A DNA stretch of 64,000 nt, taken from assembly GCA_002162955.1 (NCBI GenBank), contig MABD01000057.1:1-64000 (forward strand), read 5' to 3'. The position numbers were made by a program, and so were the translations under genes. Positions 47,206-55,694 of this stretch are shown in pieces. Each line of letters begins with the position of its first letter. Position 1 is the first letter of the stretch. Below the pieces are notes generated by a model. That model was not told the origin of the DNA and ran no database searches. It saw only the letters and a program-made list of their open reading frames with translations. The DNA is from Gammaproteobacteria bacterium 45_16_T64. Its GTDB lineage: Bacteria > Pseudomonadota > Gammaproteobacteria > Pseudomonadales > Ketobacteraceae.

Positions 47206-48213
47206 TTAGACAGCAACTAGGTAGCGCCCCCTGTGCTTGCCTTCCAATATTGACTCAAGCGCGTCCGCCACGCCGTATAAGCTTACAGATTCGCACAGCA
47301 TCTCTTCTAGCTGACCCTTTTCACCGAAGTCCCACTCGCCCGCAAGCATCCGCCAAATATCGACTTTAACCTCCAGGGGCAGCTCAACGGAGTCTACTCC
47401 CAGCAAATTCACGCCACGAAGAATAAAAGGCAACACACTTGTATTAAGATTTGCGCTGGCCGCCATTCCACAACAGGCAACACTTCCACCATATTGTATG
47501 GACTTGATAACATTTGACAGCGTATCACCACCCACTGTATCGATAGCCGCCGCCCATTCTGATTTCAACAAGGGGCGCTTATTTTCTTCTCCAATTGAAT
47601 TACGATTAACCACACTAGAGGCACCAAGCTTGGTCAACCAAGGCGTCGCATCAAGCTTACCGGTTGATGCCGTGACCTCAAAACCAAGATTCGACAACAG
47701 CCACACTGAGATTGCACCAACCCCACCTGTCGCCCCGGTCACCAACACAGGCCCTTGACTAGGCGCGATTCCCACCTGAAGAAGTGTATCCACACACATG
47801 GCAGCAGTGAATCCAGCGGTACCCAAGCTCATCGCCTCACGAGAAGAGAAACCCTCGGGCATCGGCACTATCCAGTTAGCTGGTACACGAATGTATTCAG
47901 ACAAGCCACCCCAGGTATTCATACCTAAATCATAACCCGTAAGAATAACTTCATCGCCGACATTAAAGTTCGGAGAATCAGAAGCCTCAACTACCCCAGA
48001 AGCATCAATACCAGGAGTATGAGGATAGCTGCGAGTAACGCCTTTATTGCCTATGGATGATAATGCATCCTTATAATTTAGCGACGAATGAGATACCCGA
48101 ACAAGCACATCACCTTCCGGCAAATCGCTCACTTGCCTATCTTCCACATGAGAGTGAAACTCACCACTCTCTTCAGTTACAACCAGCGCCTTAAATTCAA
48201 TACCCACAACCAA
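47206..48213 (-). CDS. acuI: YhdH/AcuI-family quinone oxidoreductase (acryloyl-CoA reductase-like)
   Basis: A 335-residue medium-chain dehydrogenase without structural zinc. Landmarks are SSLNYKDALSSIGNKGV, HTPGIDASGVV, VLVTGATGGVGAIS (NADPH-binding loop), DTVGGDTLSNVI, VACCGMAASANL and the ending GKHRGRYLV. All are typical of the YhdH/YhfP branch, whose best-known member AcuI reduces toxic acryloyl-CoA to propionyl-CoA with NADPH. That activity is relevant to marine bacteria using DMSP or 3-hydroxypropionate, but other substrates are possible. The start is uncertain: TTG 48213 or GTG 48207, with AGGGG upstream. It is the last gene in a leftward group after sohB (22-bp gap). Confidence 0.88.
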   Translation of the reverse strand: MVVGIEFKALVVTEESGEFHSHVEDRQVSDLPEGDVLVRVSHSSLNYKDALSSIGNKGVTRSYPHTPGIDASGVVEASDSPNFNVGDEVILTGYDLGMNTWGGLSEYIRVPANWIVPMPEGFSSREAMSLGTAGFTAAMCVDTLLQVGIAPSQGPVLVTGATGGVGAISVWLLSNLGFEVTASTGKLDATPWLTKLGASSVVNRNSIGEENKRPLLKSEWAAAIDTVGGDTLSNVIKSIQYGGSVACCGMAASANLNTSVLPFILRGVNLLGVDSVELPLEVKVDIWRMLAGEWDFGEKGQLEEMLCESVSLYGVADALESILEGKHRGRYLVAV

Positions 48214-48235
48214 CCCCTAGCCTTATGTTAAAGTG

Positions 48236-49291
48236 TTACACAATCCGGTTATGCCTTGCCGTTATTTCACTCCACCAACGCGTTAGAGAGCGGGTCGCCG
48301 CCTTCTCCGCAGCAAAGCCAAGCTTATCAGCTACCGACTGTTTAACCTGGAAAGACACCTCATAAACATCCGCGTCCTTGCTTGCATCAAACAGATAATC
48401 TTCACTTGTTTTCAGTGAATCAATCAGGCCCAACTCTAGCGCTTGTGACCCATACCAATGCTCACCTGTAGCAATTTTCTCTATATCTAGCGATGGGCGA
48501 TTAGCAGAAACCCACTCCTTAAATAACACATGGGTACTCTCTAGCTCTTCAACAAACTTAGCCTTACCTTCGTCTGTATTTTCACCTAGAACCGTGACCG
48601 TCCGCTTAAAAGCCCCAGCTGTGTACACATCATAATCTACGTCATACTTCTTCATGACTTTATTGAAGTTGGGCAGCTCGGCAACCACACCCACCGAGCC
48701 CAAAATTGAGAATGGCGCAGCGATGATATTGTCCGCGATACAAGCCATCATATAACCACCGCTAGCAGCAACTTTATCCACACAAACAGTAAACGGGATA
48801 CCGCGATCATTAATTCTGGACAATTGTGAAGCCGCTAAACCGTAGGCATGTACTTGACCACCCGGGCTTTCGAGCCGTAAAACGATTTCATCATTCTTCG
48901 TCGCTAGAGATAGCACAGCAGTGATCTCTGTACCGAGCGCTTCAACACCCTCTGCCTTAACATCGCCATCAAAATCTAACACATAAATGCGCTTCTTATC
49001 TTTCTTGTCCTCATCCTTAAGCTTTTTAGCCGCTTTGCGCTCTTCCTTTTCTTTTTTCTTCTCGGCCTTCTCTTCTTCTTTGAGCTGGTCCCGAGTAAGA
49101 ACAACACTCTTTAGCGCATCAGTCATCTCATCAAACGCTTCATTGAGATGCGTTACTTTGACCAAGCCATTTTGCTCACTCCGCCCTCTCATTGATGAAG
49201 ACGCAATGCCGCCAATTACAAACAATATCGCGATAACAACAGTTACCGCTTTTGCCAAAAATAATCCGTATTCACTTAACAGTTCAACCAC
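48236..49291 (-). CDS. sohB: Inner-membrane serine protease SohB (S49 family)
   Basis: SohB is a signal-peptide-peptidase-like protease anchored by one N-terminal membrane helix (VVIAILFVIGGIAS). The 351-residue protein then has a very charged Lys/Glu-rich linker (about 65-100), a likely coiled coil. The S49 domain follows, with RLESPGGQVHAYG, the catalytic Ser in KVAASGGYMMAC (near 177) and the catalytic Lys in GAFKRTV (near 228). The C-terminus ends ITARHNRIV. The start is GTG with GAGG 8 bases upstream. A 154-bp gap separates it from the upstream membrane-protein gene. Its substrates are unknown; a role in membrane-protein quality control is expected from the family. Confidence 0.95.
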   Translation of the reverse strand: MVELLSEYGLFLAKAVTVVIAILFVIGGIASSSMRGRSEQNGLVKVTHLNEAFDEMTDALKSVVLTRDQLKEEEKAEKKKEKEERKAAKKLKDEDKKDKKRIYVLDFDGDVKAEGVEALGTEITAVLSLATKNDEIVLRLESPGGQVHAYGLAASQLSRINDRGIPFTVCVDKVAASGGYMMACIADNIIAAPFSILGSVGVVAELPNFNKVMKKYDVDYDVYTAGAFKRTVTVLGENTDEGKAKFVEELESTHVLFKEWVSANRPSLDIEKIATGEHWYGSQALELGLIDSLKTSEDYLFDASKDADVYEVSFQVKQSVADKLGFAAEKAATRSLTRWWSEITARHNRIV

Positions 49292-49445
49292 TCTATATAC
49301 CTCAGCTGTAGAGACTAAATGCGGGTATAAGATAACGTAAAATTGGCGCTATTACACGACACCATTGAAGTTAGCGGTCGATTTGGAGAAAAAGATCGGC
49401 ATAATCAAAAAACGCCCAAGGCAAAGGTATACAAAACCACCCAAG

Positions 49446-50099
49446 CTATTCCCACTCTTCCAGCGCCAAGTCAGCACGGTCATTCAAAGGCCTAGCAACA
49501 AGGCCAGCATTACCAATGCTCACAGAAAAGATAGCGCCATCGGCCATCGGGAGAAACGTTGCACTTCCGTAAGCTGCATCAACAATAGGCAACCAGCCTG
49601 AACTGCTTTTAATTGCTGACCATAAATCAAAGCCCACATCAGGCTCACTCAGAGCATAAACTGTTCGCTTTGTTGAGCGCTCCTGCTCAAGTGTAATGAA
49701 GCGCCCCTGCAAACGATCAAGCTTATAGCCAGTGGTAAAACCAATGGCAGACAGCACTCCTTCCCATTTAATTACACGTGCGTCTATCTGCCACAAATCA
49801 CCCCTTACTTCATAACGCATTTCTCTGCCACTTGGTTGCGATACTGTGACGTCATAAAGCTGCTTATCTACTCGCTCAAAACTAAGTGTGGCAACTGACT
49901 GCTCATTTTTCATTTGTTGATAGCTAAAAACATTCACCGCTAGCAACCCGAAAAACACGGAAAATAAGACAAAGAACATACCCAGGGTTCCCCTAAGCCA
50001 GTTCAAAAACCAATCTTTCCTAAACAAAGTGATAACACCGGACACGAGAAAAATAACGCTTACCAGTACCACAATCCCTGTTATCCAGTCATATCCCAT
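49446..50099 (-). CDS. Conserved membrane protein with periplasmic domain, function unknown
   Basis: A 217-residue protein with two N-terminal membrane helices (ITGIVVLVSVIFLVSGVITL and GMFFVLFSVFFGLLAVNVFS). A beta-rich domain follows (about 65-217) that probably faces the periplasm. It includes MRYEVRGDLWQIDARVIKW and a final Leu/Glu-rich tail. No catalytic motif is seen. I associate proteins of this kind with nudC neighbourhoods in pseudomonads, where they carry vague 'multidrug transporter' labels that the sequence does not support. It follows nudC by 42 bases, with AAGGGG before the ATG, so they are probably co-transcribed. Confidence 0.75.
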   Translation of the reverse strand: MGYDWITGIVVLVSVIFLVSGVITLFRKDWFLNWLRGTLGMFFVLFSVFFGLLAVNVFSYQQMKNEQSVATLSFERVDKQLYDVTVSQPSGREMRYEVRGDLWQIDARVIKWEGVLSAIGFTTGYKLDRLQGRFITLEQERSTKRTVYALSEPDVGFDLWSAIKSSSGWLPIVDAAYGSATFLPMADGAIFSVSIGNAGLVARPLNDRADLALEEWE

Positions 50100-50141
50100 G
50101 AATTACCCCTTACCGTGCATTAATGTTCACTACTTAGAAAG

Positions 50142-50969
50142 CTACCGCCGCCACTGCTCTACATATTGATCAATAAGTTGTCGTGATATTGATCCCAGAG
50201 GGGGGATTAGTGGCAGCTGATCAACATGAAACCAGTCCGCCTCCTCTATTTCCACACCATCCACTTTAATATCTCCCTCCGCATACTCTGCCTCGAAGCC
50301 AATCATCAACGAATGAGGGAACGGCCAAGGTTGGCTTGAGCAATACTTTACCTCCGCCACACTAACCCCAACCTCTTCACCTACCTCGCGAGAAAAGGCC
50401 TCTTCTAGAGTTTCGCCAGGTTCAACAAACCCAGCCAATGTACTGAACATGTTGGGTGGAAAATGCGGGGAGCGGGCTAGCAGAATTTCCGGGCCCCGTG
50501 TCACAAGCCCAATCACACAAGGTGACAATCTCGGGTATTGAGTGAATTCGCATTTGATACACTCTTTTGCTCGATCTGTTGAATGGTTTTTCGTCGCAGC
50601 TCCACAGCGACTACAAAATGCATGGTCTGCACTCCATTGAACCACCTGTTTGGCACGCCCCGCTATAGAAAACAGAGTCTCATCCACTTCCATCATCAAA
50701 GCGCGGAGATCTTTCTGAAAATAAGGAGGCGGAAGCACAGATTCAGTCGGCACAGCTACCGCGTAAACCGGCGTTTGGTGGAAAAGCCCAATATAATAGC
50801 TCTCACTGAAAGGTATATTTAGCGCTTCAAACCTGTCAGCTTGTGGCACCGAAACACCCTGGCCATCATCAAACATTACCAGTCTATCCGATTGAAAAGC
50901 AAACCAGATAGCGGCTTGCTCTGAGCCCTTTGGAGCTACAGTGCCTGGCGTAAAATTGTCATACAACAT
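50142..50969 (-). CDS. nudC: NADH pyrophosphatase/RNA deNADding enzyme NudC
   Basis: NudC splits NAD(H) to NMN(H) and AMP and removes 5' NAD caps from RNA. The 275-residue protein has a zinc-ribbon (CSRCG ... CIKC, near residues 116-135). A perfect Nudix box GFVEPGETLEEAFSREVGEE follows, plus VGV (GX5EX7REUXEEXGU). Its class-specific motif SQPWPFPHS comes just after. Length and order are typical. The start ATG 50969 has only a weak ribosome-binding site and lies 17 bases after the fimL-like stop, so it is likely translated as part of that operon. Confidence 0.96.
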   Translation of the reverse strand: MLYDNFTPGTVAPKGSEQAAIWFAFQSDRLVMFDDGQGVSVPQADRFEALNIPFSESYYIGLFHQTPVYAVAVPTESVLPPPYFQKDLRALMMEVDETLFSIAGRAKQVVQWSADHAFCSRCGAATKNHSTDRAKECIKCEFTQYPRLSPCVIGLVTRGPEILLARSPHFPPNMFSTLAGFVEPGETLEEAFSREVGEEVGVSVAEVKYCSSQPWPFPHSLMIGFEAEYAEGDIKVDGVEIEEADWFHVDQLPLIPPLGSISRQLIDQYVEQWRR

Positions 50970-50986
50970 AATTTATTTTGTTCCGC

Positions 50987-52705
50987 TTACGCCGCAACGC
51001 CAGGGAATCCCAATTCGTCCATGCTCTCCTCGGCGACATCTAGCACACCATCCCCAATAGGCTTATTGCTCTCGATACTCTCAAGGTAATAATCAATACT
51101 GGTAATGGCATCGGCCAACGTTTCCATTAGATGCTCATCAGGCTCGTTAGCTCGATCGTTAATCAATCGGCCCCGAATAAAATCCTCGCAGGACTTCATC
51201 ACATTAGCAGCCCTATCCAACTGCAAGAATGTTAATCCACCCCACACAGTATTCAACGTTACAGGAACATTGTTAAGGTGCATGCCATCCCAATTTGATT
51301 CCATATAAGAAGTCAGCGCACGCTTAGCAAGAGAGAGCCCCGCTCGAGACTCACCAACAACAAGTCGACGAGCCTCTTCAAGTTGGGTAATAGACATACC
51401 CTCTTTTGCAACAGATTCAGCCTCATTATCATCAACACCTTGGGCACCGCCCATGCGCGGTGACAACGACGCGATGCTATTTTCAACATAGAGCAAGGCG
51501 TCAGCTACCGCGTTAAATTCTTCACTATCGGCATCAATATCATCAATGCTAGTCCAGTTGGCGATATTCCCCGCTTGATCTTTCAATACATTGCTTGCAT
51601 CCATCAAGCCCAGCATAACAAGAGTGTTGGCAATTTTGACTAAAGCAACGCTAATTCGATTAAAGCTCTCTTCATCATCGCCATGCGCGCCACGAGCACC
51701 CAAATCAAGAGAATCCTTTATATGAGCCAACTCCTCTTTAATAGCATCGACAACCGATTTTATTACGCTGCCGCTAGGGCCATTCATTAGCGCTTGTTCA
51801 CGCTGCATTGTGAGGCCATCTAAGCGACTGCCCCCTACTTCAAACGCAGCAAGAATTTCAGCTACCACTCCATCAGCCTGTTCTGCAAGCGAGGTCACAA
51901 ACACTGCTTCCTGCACCACATGATCAGGGGCCTCTTTCGCTAATGCGACTTCTGATTGAAGAATTGTCGCCTTAATCTGGCGATCAATCATTCCAAGCAA
52001 AGATTTCCGGGAATTAGTGACCTCAACATTTTCGCTACCAAGTGCTGACAAAACGCCCTGCCCAAGCCACCACAATTTGGCTAATGGAACATCACCACTC
52101 AAGGAGTCGATGCGATCCAGTGCTCGCTGCATCAATTTCACATTAGTGCTAACGTTCTCGCCTTTAAACACACCTAGCATCCCTACTTGATACATATGCC
52201 TCAATCGACGCCCAATTTCTTCCAACTTCACATGGTCAGCAGGCTCTCCCGTTGTTTTTTCGGGGCGACTAGGATTTTTTGCAAGGCGAAAAAACGTGCT
52301 TTCGGGTGCAAGCGGCTTCTTAGCCAAACTTCGCACTTCATTAATCGTGGGTATCAGTAAAACTGGCAATGTAGACTGCTTTGCCTGAACGTATTCCAGG
52401 TAGTGCCCAAGCACCATTATTGCGTTACTTAATCCTGCGAGAGAGGGTTCTTGATCCGAATCCTGGTGATCTAGGATATACTCGCCCAGCGACTCCATCT
52501 CCTCAACCAGCATGGCAGCACCCTGCAGGTTTACGATTGTCATCACCCCTTTTAACTGCCTGAACAGATCAACACACTGTGTTAAGCGCCGGTTATTAGA
52601 CGGCTCTTCTGCATACTGTTCCAAGCTAGACTCAGCTACAGAAAGCGACTCATCCAGCTGCTCTTTAACCAGATTTAAGGAAGCTGTTCCTTCTATCACG
52701 ACCAT
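50987..52705 (-). CDS. fimL: FimL-like protein (degenerate ChpA/PilL N-terminal homologue)
   Basis: A 572-residue, largely helical cytosolic protein. It resembles P. aeruginosa FimL, which is homologous to the N-terminus of the ChpA chemosensory kinase and promotes cAMP synthesis and type IV pilus twitching. The first 120 residues look like an Hpt bundle (CVDLFRQLKGVMTIVNLQGA), but Arg stands where the phospho-accepting His would be, so phosphotransfer is unlikely, as in FimL. A second similar bundle lies near 480-560 (LVVGESRAGLSLAKRALTSY). The fimL-nudC order matches the Pseudomonas arrangement as I remember it. Start ATG with AAGGTG 5 bases upstream. The assignment rests on length, bundle pattern and context. 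Confidence 0.78.
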   Translation of the reverse strand: MVVIEGTASLNLVKEQLDESLSVAESSLEQYAEEPSNNRRLTQCVDLFRQLKGVMTIVNLQGAAMLVEEMESLGEYILDHQDSDQEPSLAGLSNAIMVLGHYLEYVQAKQSTLPVLLIPTINEVRSLAKKPLAPESTFFRLAKNPSRPEKTTGEPADHVKLEEIGRRLRHMYQVGMLGVFKGENVSTNVKLMQRALDRIDSLSGDVPLAKLWWLGQGVLSALGSENVEVTNSRKSLLGMIDRQIKATILQSEVALAKEAPDHVVQEAVFVTSLAEQADGVVAEILAAFEVGGSRLDGLTMQREQALMNGPSGSVIKSVVDAIKEELAHIKDSLDLGARGAHGDDEESFNRISVALVKIANTLVMLGLMDASNVLKDQAGNIANWTSIDDIDADSEEFNAVADALLYVENSIASLSPRMGGAQGVDDNEAESVAKEGMSITQLEEARRLVVGESRAGLSLAKRALTSYMESNWDGMHLNNVPVTLNTVWGGLTFLQLDRAANVMKSCEDFIRGRLINDRANEPDEHLMETLADAITSIDYYLESIESNKPIGDGVLDVAEESMDELGFPGVAA

Positions 52706-53054
52706 ATTTACACCTTAACCACGCGAATACTGCGAGAAATGTGTTTTGTTATTTTTTCATACGCGAGTGATTTGCATAGGTCTACTCGCCCTCGACACTG
52801 CGTTGTTCACGCAGCTGATACTCTTTTAACCATTCTAGTATAGTAAAACTTAACGAAATCATGGCAATTCAAGCGACTAAAATCAATAGTCAAAGAGTAC
52901 CTTACATTAATGTTTTAAGCCTATGATTTATAAACCTTTCGTTTGAATGAAACAAGTAAATAGGCAGCTTATTACTCTATTTAACTTACAATAGAGGTGC
53001 TTTAATCTTGAGAATGGGGACTGATTATCATTTCCTGAAGTCATACTATCCGAC
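52706..53054. other. Intergenic region between fimL-like gene and dnaQ
   Basis: A 349-bp AT-rich gap. It should hold the leftward promoter of the fimL operon and the end of dnaQ transcription, but I see no good -35/-10 pair. A small hairpin, CTGCG/CGCAG with a short loop, lies near 52800-52820. Short reading frames here extend into dnaQ on the same strand in another frame and are not credible genes. Confidence 0.45.
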
Positions 53055-53789
53055 TCAACCATTAGGGAATACTTTCCCCCAAACACTTTCGCCGCCACTC
53101 TTATTGGCAATAAACTCGATACGTTGCCGATGATCTTCCATTTCTTGCTCTGTAGCAGCCAATACCGGGAGTCGCTGGCGACTTGGGTCGAGCCGACGAA
53201 TCGCCGCACCTGACACCACACCATCTTCGCCATCTTCGCCGCCTAAAATTAAAGCGGTTTGCCCCCCCGTCATCGCGAGGTAGACATCTGCTAGTATCTC
53301 GGAATCAAGCAAGGCCCCATGTAACTCTCGATGGGTATTGTTGATCTCATACCGCTTGCACAGGGCATCCAAACTATTGCGCTGACCGGGATGCATTTTT
53401 CTAGCAAGTAATAATGTGTCTAGTACCGTGGCATAGTCTTTCGTCTTGCCATATTTAGTGCGAAAATTTCTATCGCAAATGGCAAATTCATGATCCATAA
53501 AACCAACATCAAACGGTGCATTATGAATCACAAGTTGAGAATCTTTTATAAAATCCAGAAAAGCACCCGCAACTTCGTTAAAACGAGGCTTGTCTACTAG
53601 AAACTCATTCGTTATACCGTGAACCTCTATAGCGCCGTCATCAATCGCTCTATCGGGATTTAGATATTGGTGATACGTATTACCGGTTAGCCGCCTATCA
53701 ACGACCTCAACACACCCTATCTCAATAATTCTGTGCCCTTCGGACGGCTCCAAGCCGGTTGTTTCTGTATCTAAAACGATCTGACGCAC
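53055..53789 (-). CDS. dnaQ: DNA polymerase III epsilon subunit (3'-5' proofreading exonuclease)
   Basis: The proofreading subunit of the replicative polymerase. The 244-residue protein has Exo I VLDTETTG (Asp7, Glu9), Exo II IHNAPFDVGFMDHE and Exo III epsilon HGALLDSEILADVYL, the complete DEDDh active site. The C-terminal part after about 185 should bind the alpha subunit. It ends in a short segment, GGESVWGKVFPNG, typical of gammaproteobacterial DnaQ. The start is GTG with AAGGTGA 7 bases upstream. Many relatives have rnhA directly upstream of dnaQ on the same or opposite strand; here only 74 bases and a methyltransferase gene are found. Confidence 0.96.
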   Translation of the reverse strand: MRQIVLDTETTGLEPSEGHRIIEIGCVEVVDRRLTGNTYHQYLNPDRAIDDGAIEVHGITNEFLVDKPRFNEVAGAFLDFIKDSQLVIHNAPFDVGFMDHEFAICDRNFRTKYGKTKDYATVLDTLLLARKMHPGQRNSLDALCKRYEINNTHRELHGALLDSEILADVYLAMTGGQTALILGGEDGEDGVVSGAAIRRLDPSRQRLPVLAATEQEMEDHRQRIEFIANKSGGESVWGKVFPNG

Positions 53790-53863
53790 GAAAAATCACC
53801 TTGTTATGCAAGAGAAAACGCCACACGTTACCGCATATTTTATGCGGCTCAGCTGACAAAAAA

Positions 53864-54691
53864 TCAATCCCGGTGGTCTCGCCTTGATACAGGATTACGG
53901 GACGCCGGTCGAACTAAACCATTTAACGGTAAAGGCACAAGTGAAGGTGCATTAAATCGTTTGGGTTTTATTGGGGTAAATGTAGCAACTCGCTTGGTTG
54001 CCACGACGGTATATACAGCCCCCGTCTGCGACAGCCACCGCTTAGCTAACGACCCGATCCAAGAAAACGCCTTGGAAGCCTTAGGATTGACCGAGGGCAG
54101 ACCATAACAAACACATTCACAGCCATCAATCTCAAAATCCAATAGATTTAGCCAATCAGAGACGCGATACAGACTCAAGAAATTTCCGTCCCAAGGTGCT
54201 CGCGACGAATTTGACGCATTCTTAAGGAACGTACGAAACGCTCCCCACCAACTCCACGGGTTAAAACCAACAATAACTATCTTCCCGCCCGGCATCACTG
54301 TACGGCTGATCTCGCGAAGTATTCCGTGAGGGTTATCATGGAAATCCAAGCTATGGTGAAGCACAGCAACATCAATGGAATCTGAAGCAATCGCTAACTC
54401 AGTCGCTTTACTGATCACCATCTTAGGAGAGCACGAGCTACCCTCGTCCTGTAGTTCGTTGACAAAGAACTGGTGCTTGATTGGACTGCTTGACGTAAGT
54501 TGCGGCGAATTAATAACGCCGACTTGCATCAAATGGTAACCAAATAATTCCGGTAGCAATTGATCCAACACTGCTTTTTCAGACGCCAGTGTCTGAACCC
54601 CTAACTCAGTTTTGTACCAAGACTTCACTAAGTCGTGCGAATATTGCTTATGAACAGAATGAAATGGCCTAAATAAGCGAGGTAATGCCAT
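53864..54691 (-). CDS. Class I SAM-dependent methyltransferase
   Basis: A 275-residue cytosolic protein. The SAM domain has VAVLHHSLDFHDNPHG (post-motif II region) and MPGGKIVIVGFNPWSWWG (motif III region). The N-terminal part (VKSWYKTELGVQTLASEKAV) and the reduced Gly-rich motif I (GYHLMQVGVI) are as in the methyltransferase-11-type proteins found between gloB and rnhA/dnaQ in many gammaproteobacteria. The substrate of these is unknown to me. It is divergent from gloB and 74 bases ahead of dnaQ. The C-terminal basic tail (PKRFNAPSLVPLPLNG, ending SRRDHRD) could bind nucleic acid. Confidence 0.85.
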   Translation of the reverse strand: MALPRLFRPFHSVHKQYSHDLVKSWYKTELGVQTLASEKAVLDQLLPELFGYHLMQVGVINSPQLTSSSPIKHQFFVNELQDEGSSCSPKMVISKATELAIASDSIDVAVLHHSLDFHDNPHGILREISRTVMPGGKIVIVGFNPWSWWGAFRTFLKNASNSSRAPWDGNFLSLYRVSDWLNLLDFEIDGCECVCYGLPSVNPKASKAFSWIGSLAKRWLSQTGAVYTVVATKRVATFTPIKPKRFNAPSLVPLPLNGLVRPASRNPVSRRDHRD

Positions 54692-54865
54692 TGATACCGC
54701 CTCTCTATCTACATAAATGCCCTGTATCCTATGACATTAGCAACTCACAGGAAAAAGAAAAAGTGCAAACTAGAACATTTTATCTATACGCATTAATTAG
54801 GTTATCATTGAACCACTTCCCTATCTGCACACCTAAGATGGGCCGAAATTTATAATGTTGGATTT

Positions 54866-55651
54866 ATGATGATAGAAACGCTACCAATTCAAGCCTTTAC
54901 TGATAACTACATCTGGGCAATAACAGACCACATCAAGGTAGTGGTGGTTGATCCTGGCGATGCCACACCAGTAATAGAGTTTCTAGAATCACGAAACCTA
55001 GAGCTTGTCGGTATTTTGGTAACTCACTATCACCCGGATCATATTGGTGGAATACACACATTATTAGAAAAACACCCAGGAATACCCGTTTGGGCACCCG
55101 CCAACGAAGCCGTGCCCCATGCAACACAGCGATTAGTAGAAGGTGACACTGTTCAGTTACCCGTGGGCGAAATCCTACTTAATGTTCTGGATGTACCCGG
55201 TCATACTAGTGGGCATATTGCGTATCACGGCGCTCTTGAATCTGGGCAGCCCATATTATTTAGCGGGGACACACTATTCTCGTCAGGCTGCGGTAGGCTA
55301 TTTGAAGGAACGCCGGAACAAATGCTTACGTCACTGAAGAAATTTAGCGCACTACCTGAAGACACCCTAATTTATTGTACGCATGAATACACCCTCTCCA
55401 ACCTTGCATTCGCGATGGCCGTCGAACCGGAAAACGCAGACATACAACAACGTACGATAGAGGTAACCACTCTTCGCAACGAGAACAGACCGTCAATACC
55501 CTGCCTACTTTCTAGCGAAAAGAAAGTAAACCCCTTCTTACGCTGGGACAGCCCACTACTGAAAAACTCCGTTGAAGATTGGGCTGACGAAAAACTCGAA
55601 GGCGAAACTGCAATTTTTGCAGCAGTAAGACGCTGGAAAGACTGTTTCTAA
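54866..55651 (+). CDS. gloB: Hydroxyacylglutathione hydrolase (glyoxalase II)
   Basis: GloB releases D-lactate and glutathione from S-lactoylglutathione, ending methylglyoxal detoxification. The 261-residue protein is a metallo-beta-lactamase fold with THYHPDHIGG (His54, His56, Asp58, His59), VPGHTSGHIAYH, LFSGDTLFSSGCGRLFEGTP and the GloB-specific CTHEYTLSNLAFA. The C-terminal glutathione-binding part ends in the usual FAAVRRWKD. Two consecutive ATGs (54866, 54869) are possible. mltD follows after 43 bases on the same strand, the normal gammaproteobacterial order. Confidence 0.96.
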   Translation: MMIETLPIQAFTDNYIWAITDHIKVVVVDPGDATPVIEFLESRNLELVGILVTHYHPDHIGGIHTLLEKHPGIPVWAPANEAVPHATQRLVEGDTVQLPVGEILLNVLDVPGHTSGHIAYHGALESGQPILFSGDTLFSSGCGRLFEGTPEQMLTSLKKFSALPEDTLIYCTHEYTLSNLAFAMAVEPENADIQQRTIEVTTLRNENRPSIPCLLSSEKKVNPFLRWDSPLLKNSVEDWADEKLEGETAIFAAVRRWKDCF

Positions 55652-55694
55652 CAGAACATCTTCCTACTCAATAATCTATCAACGCAGTAAAACT

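Noticed and set aside
52928-53233. A 101-codon minus-strand frame overlapping the dnaQ 3' end and the gap after it
   Set aside because: It reads dnaQ in another frame before entering AT-rich non-coding sequence. There is no ribosome-binding site or recognisable domain.
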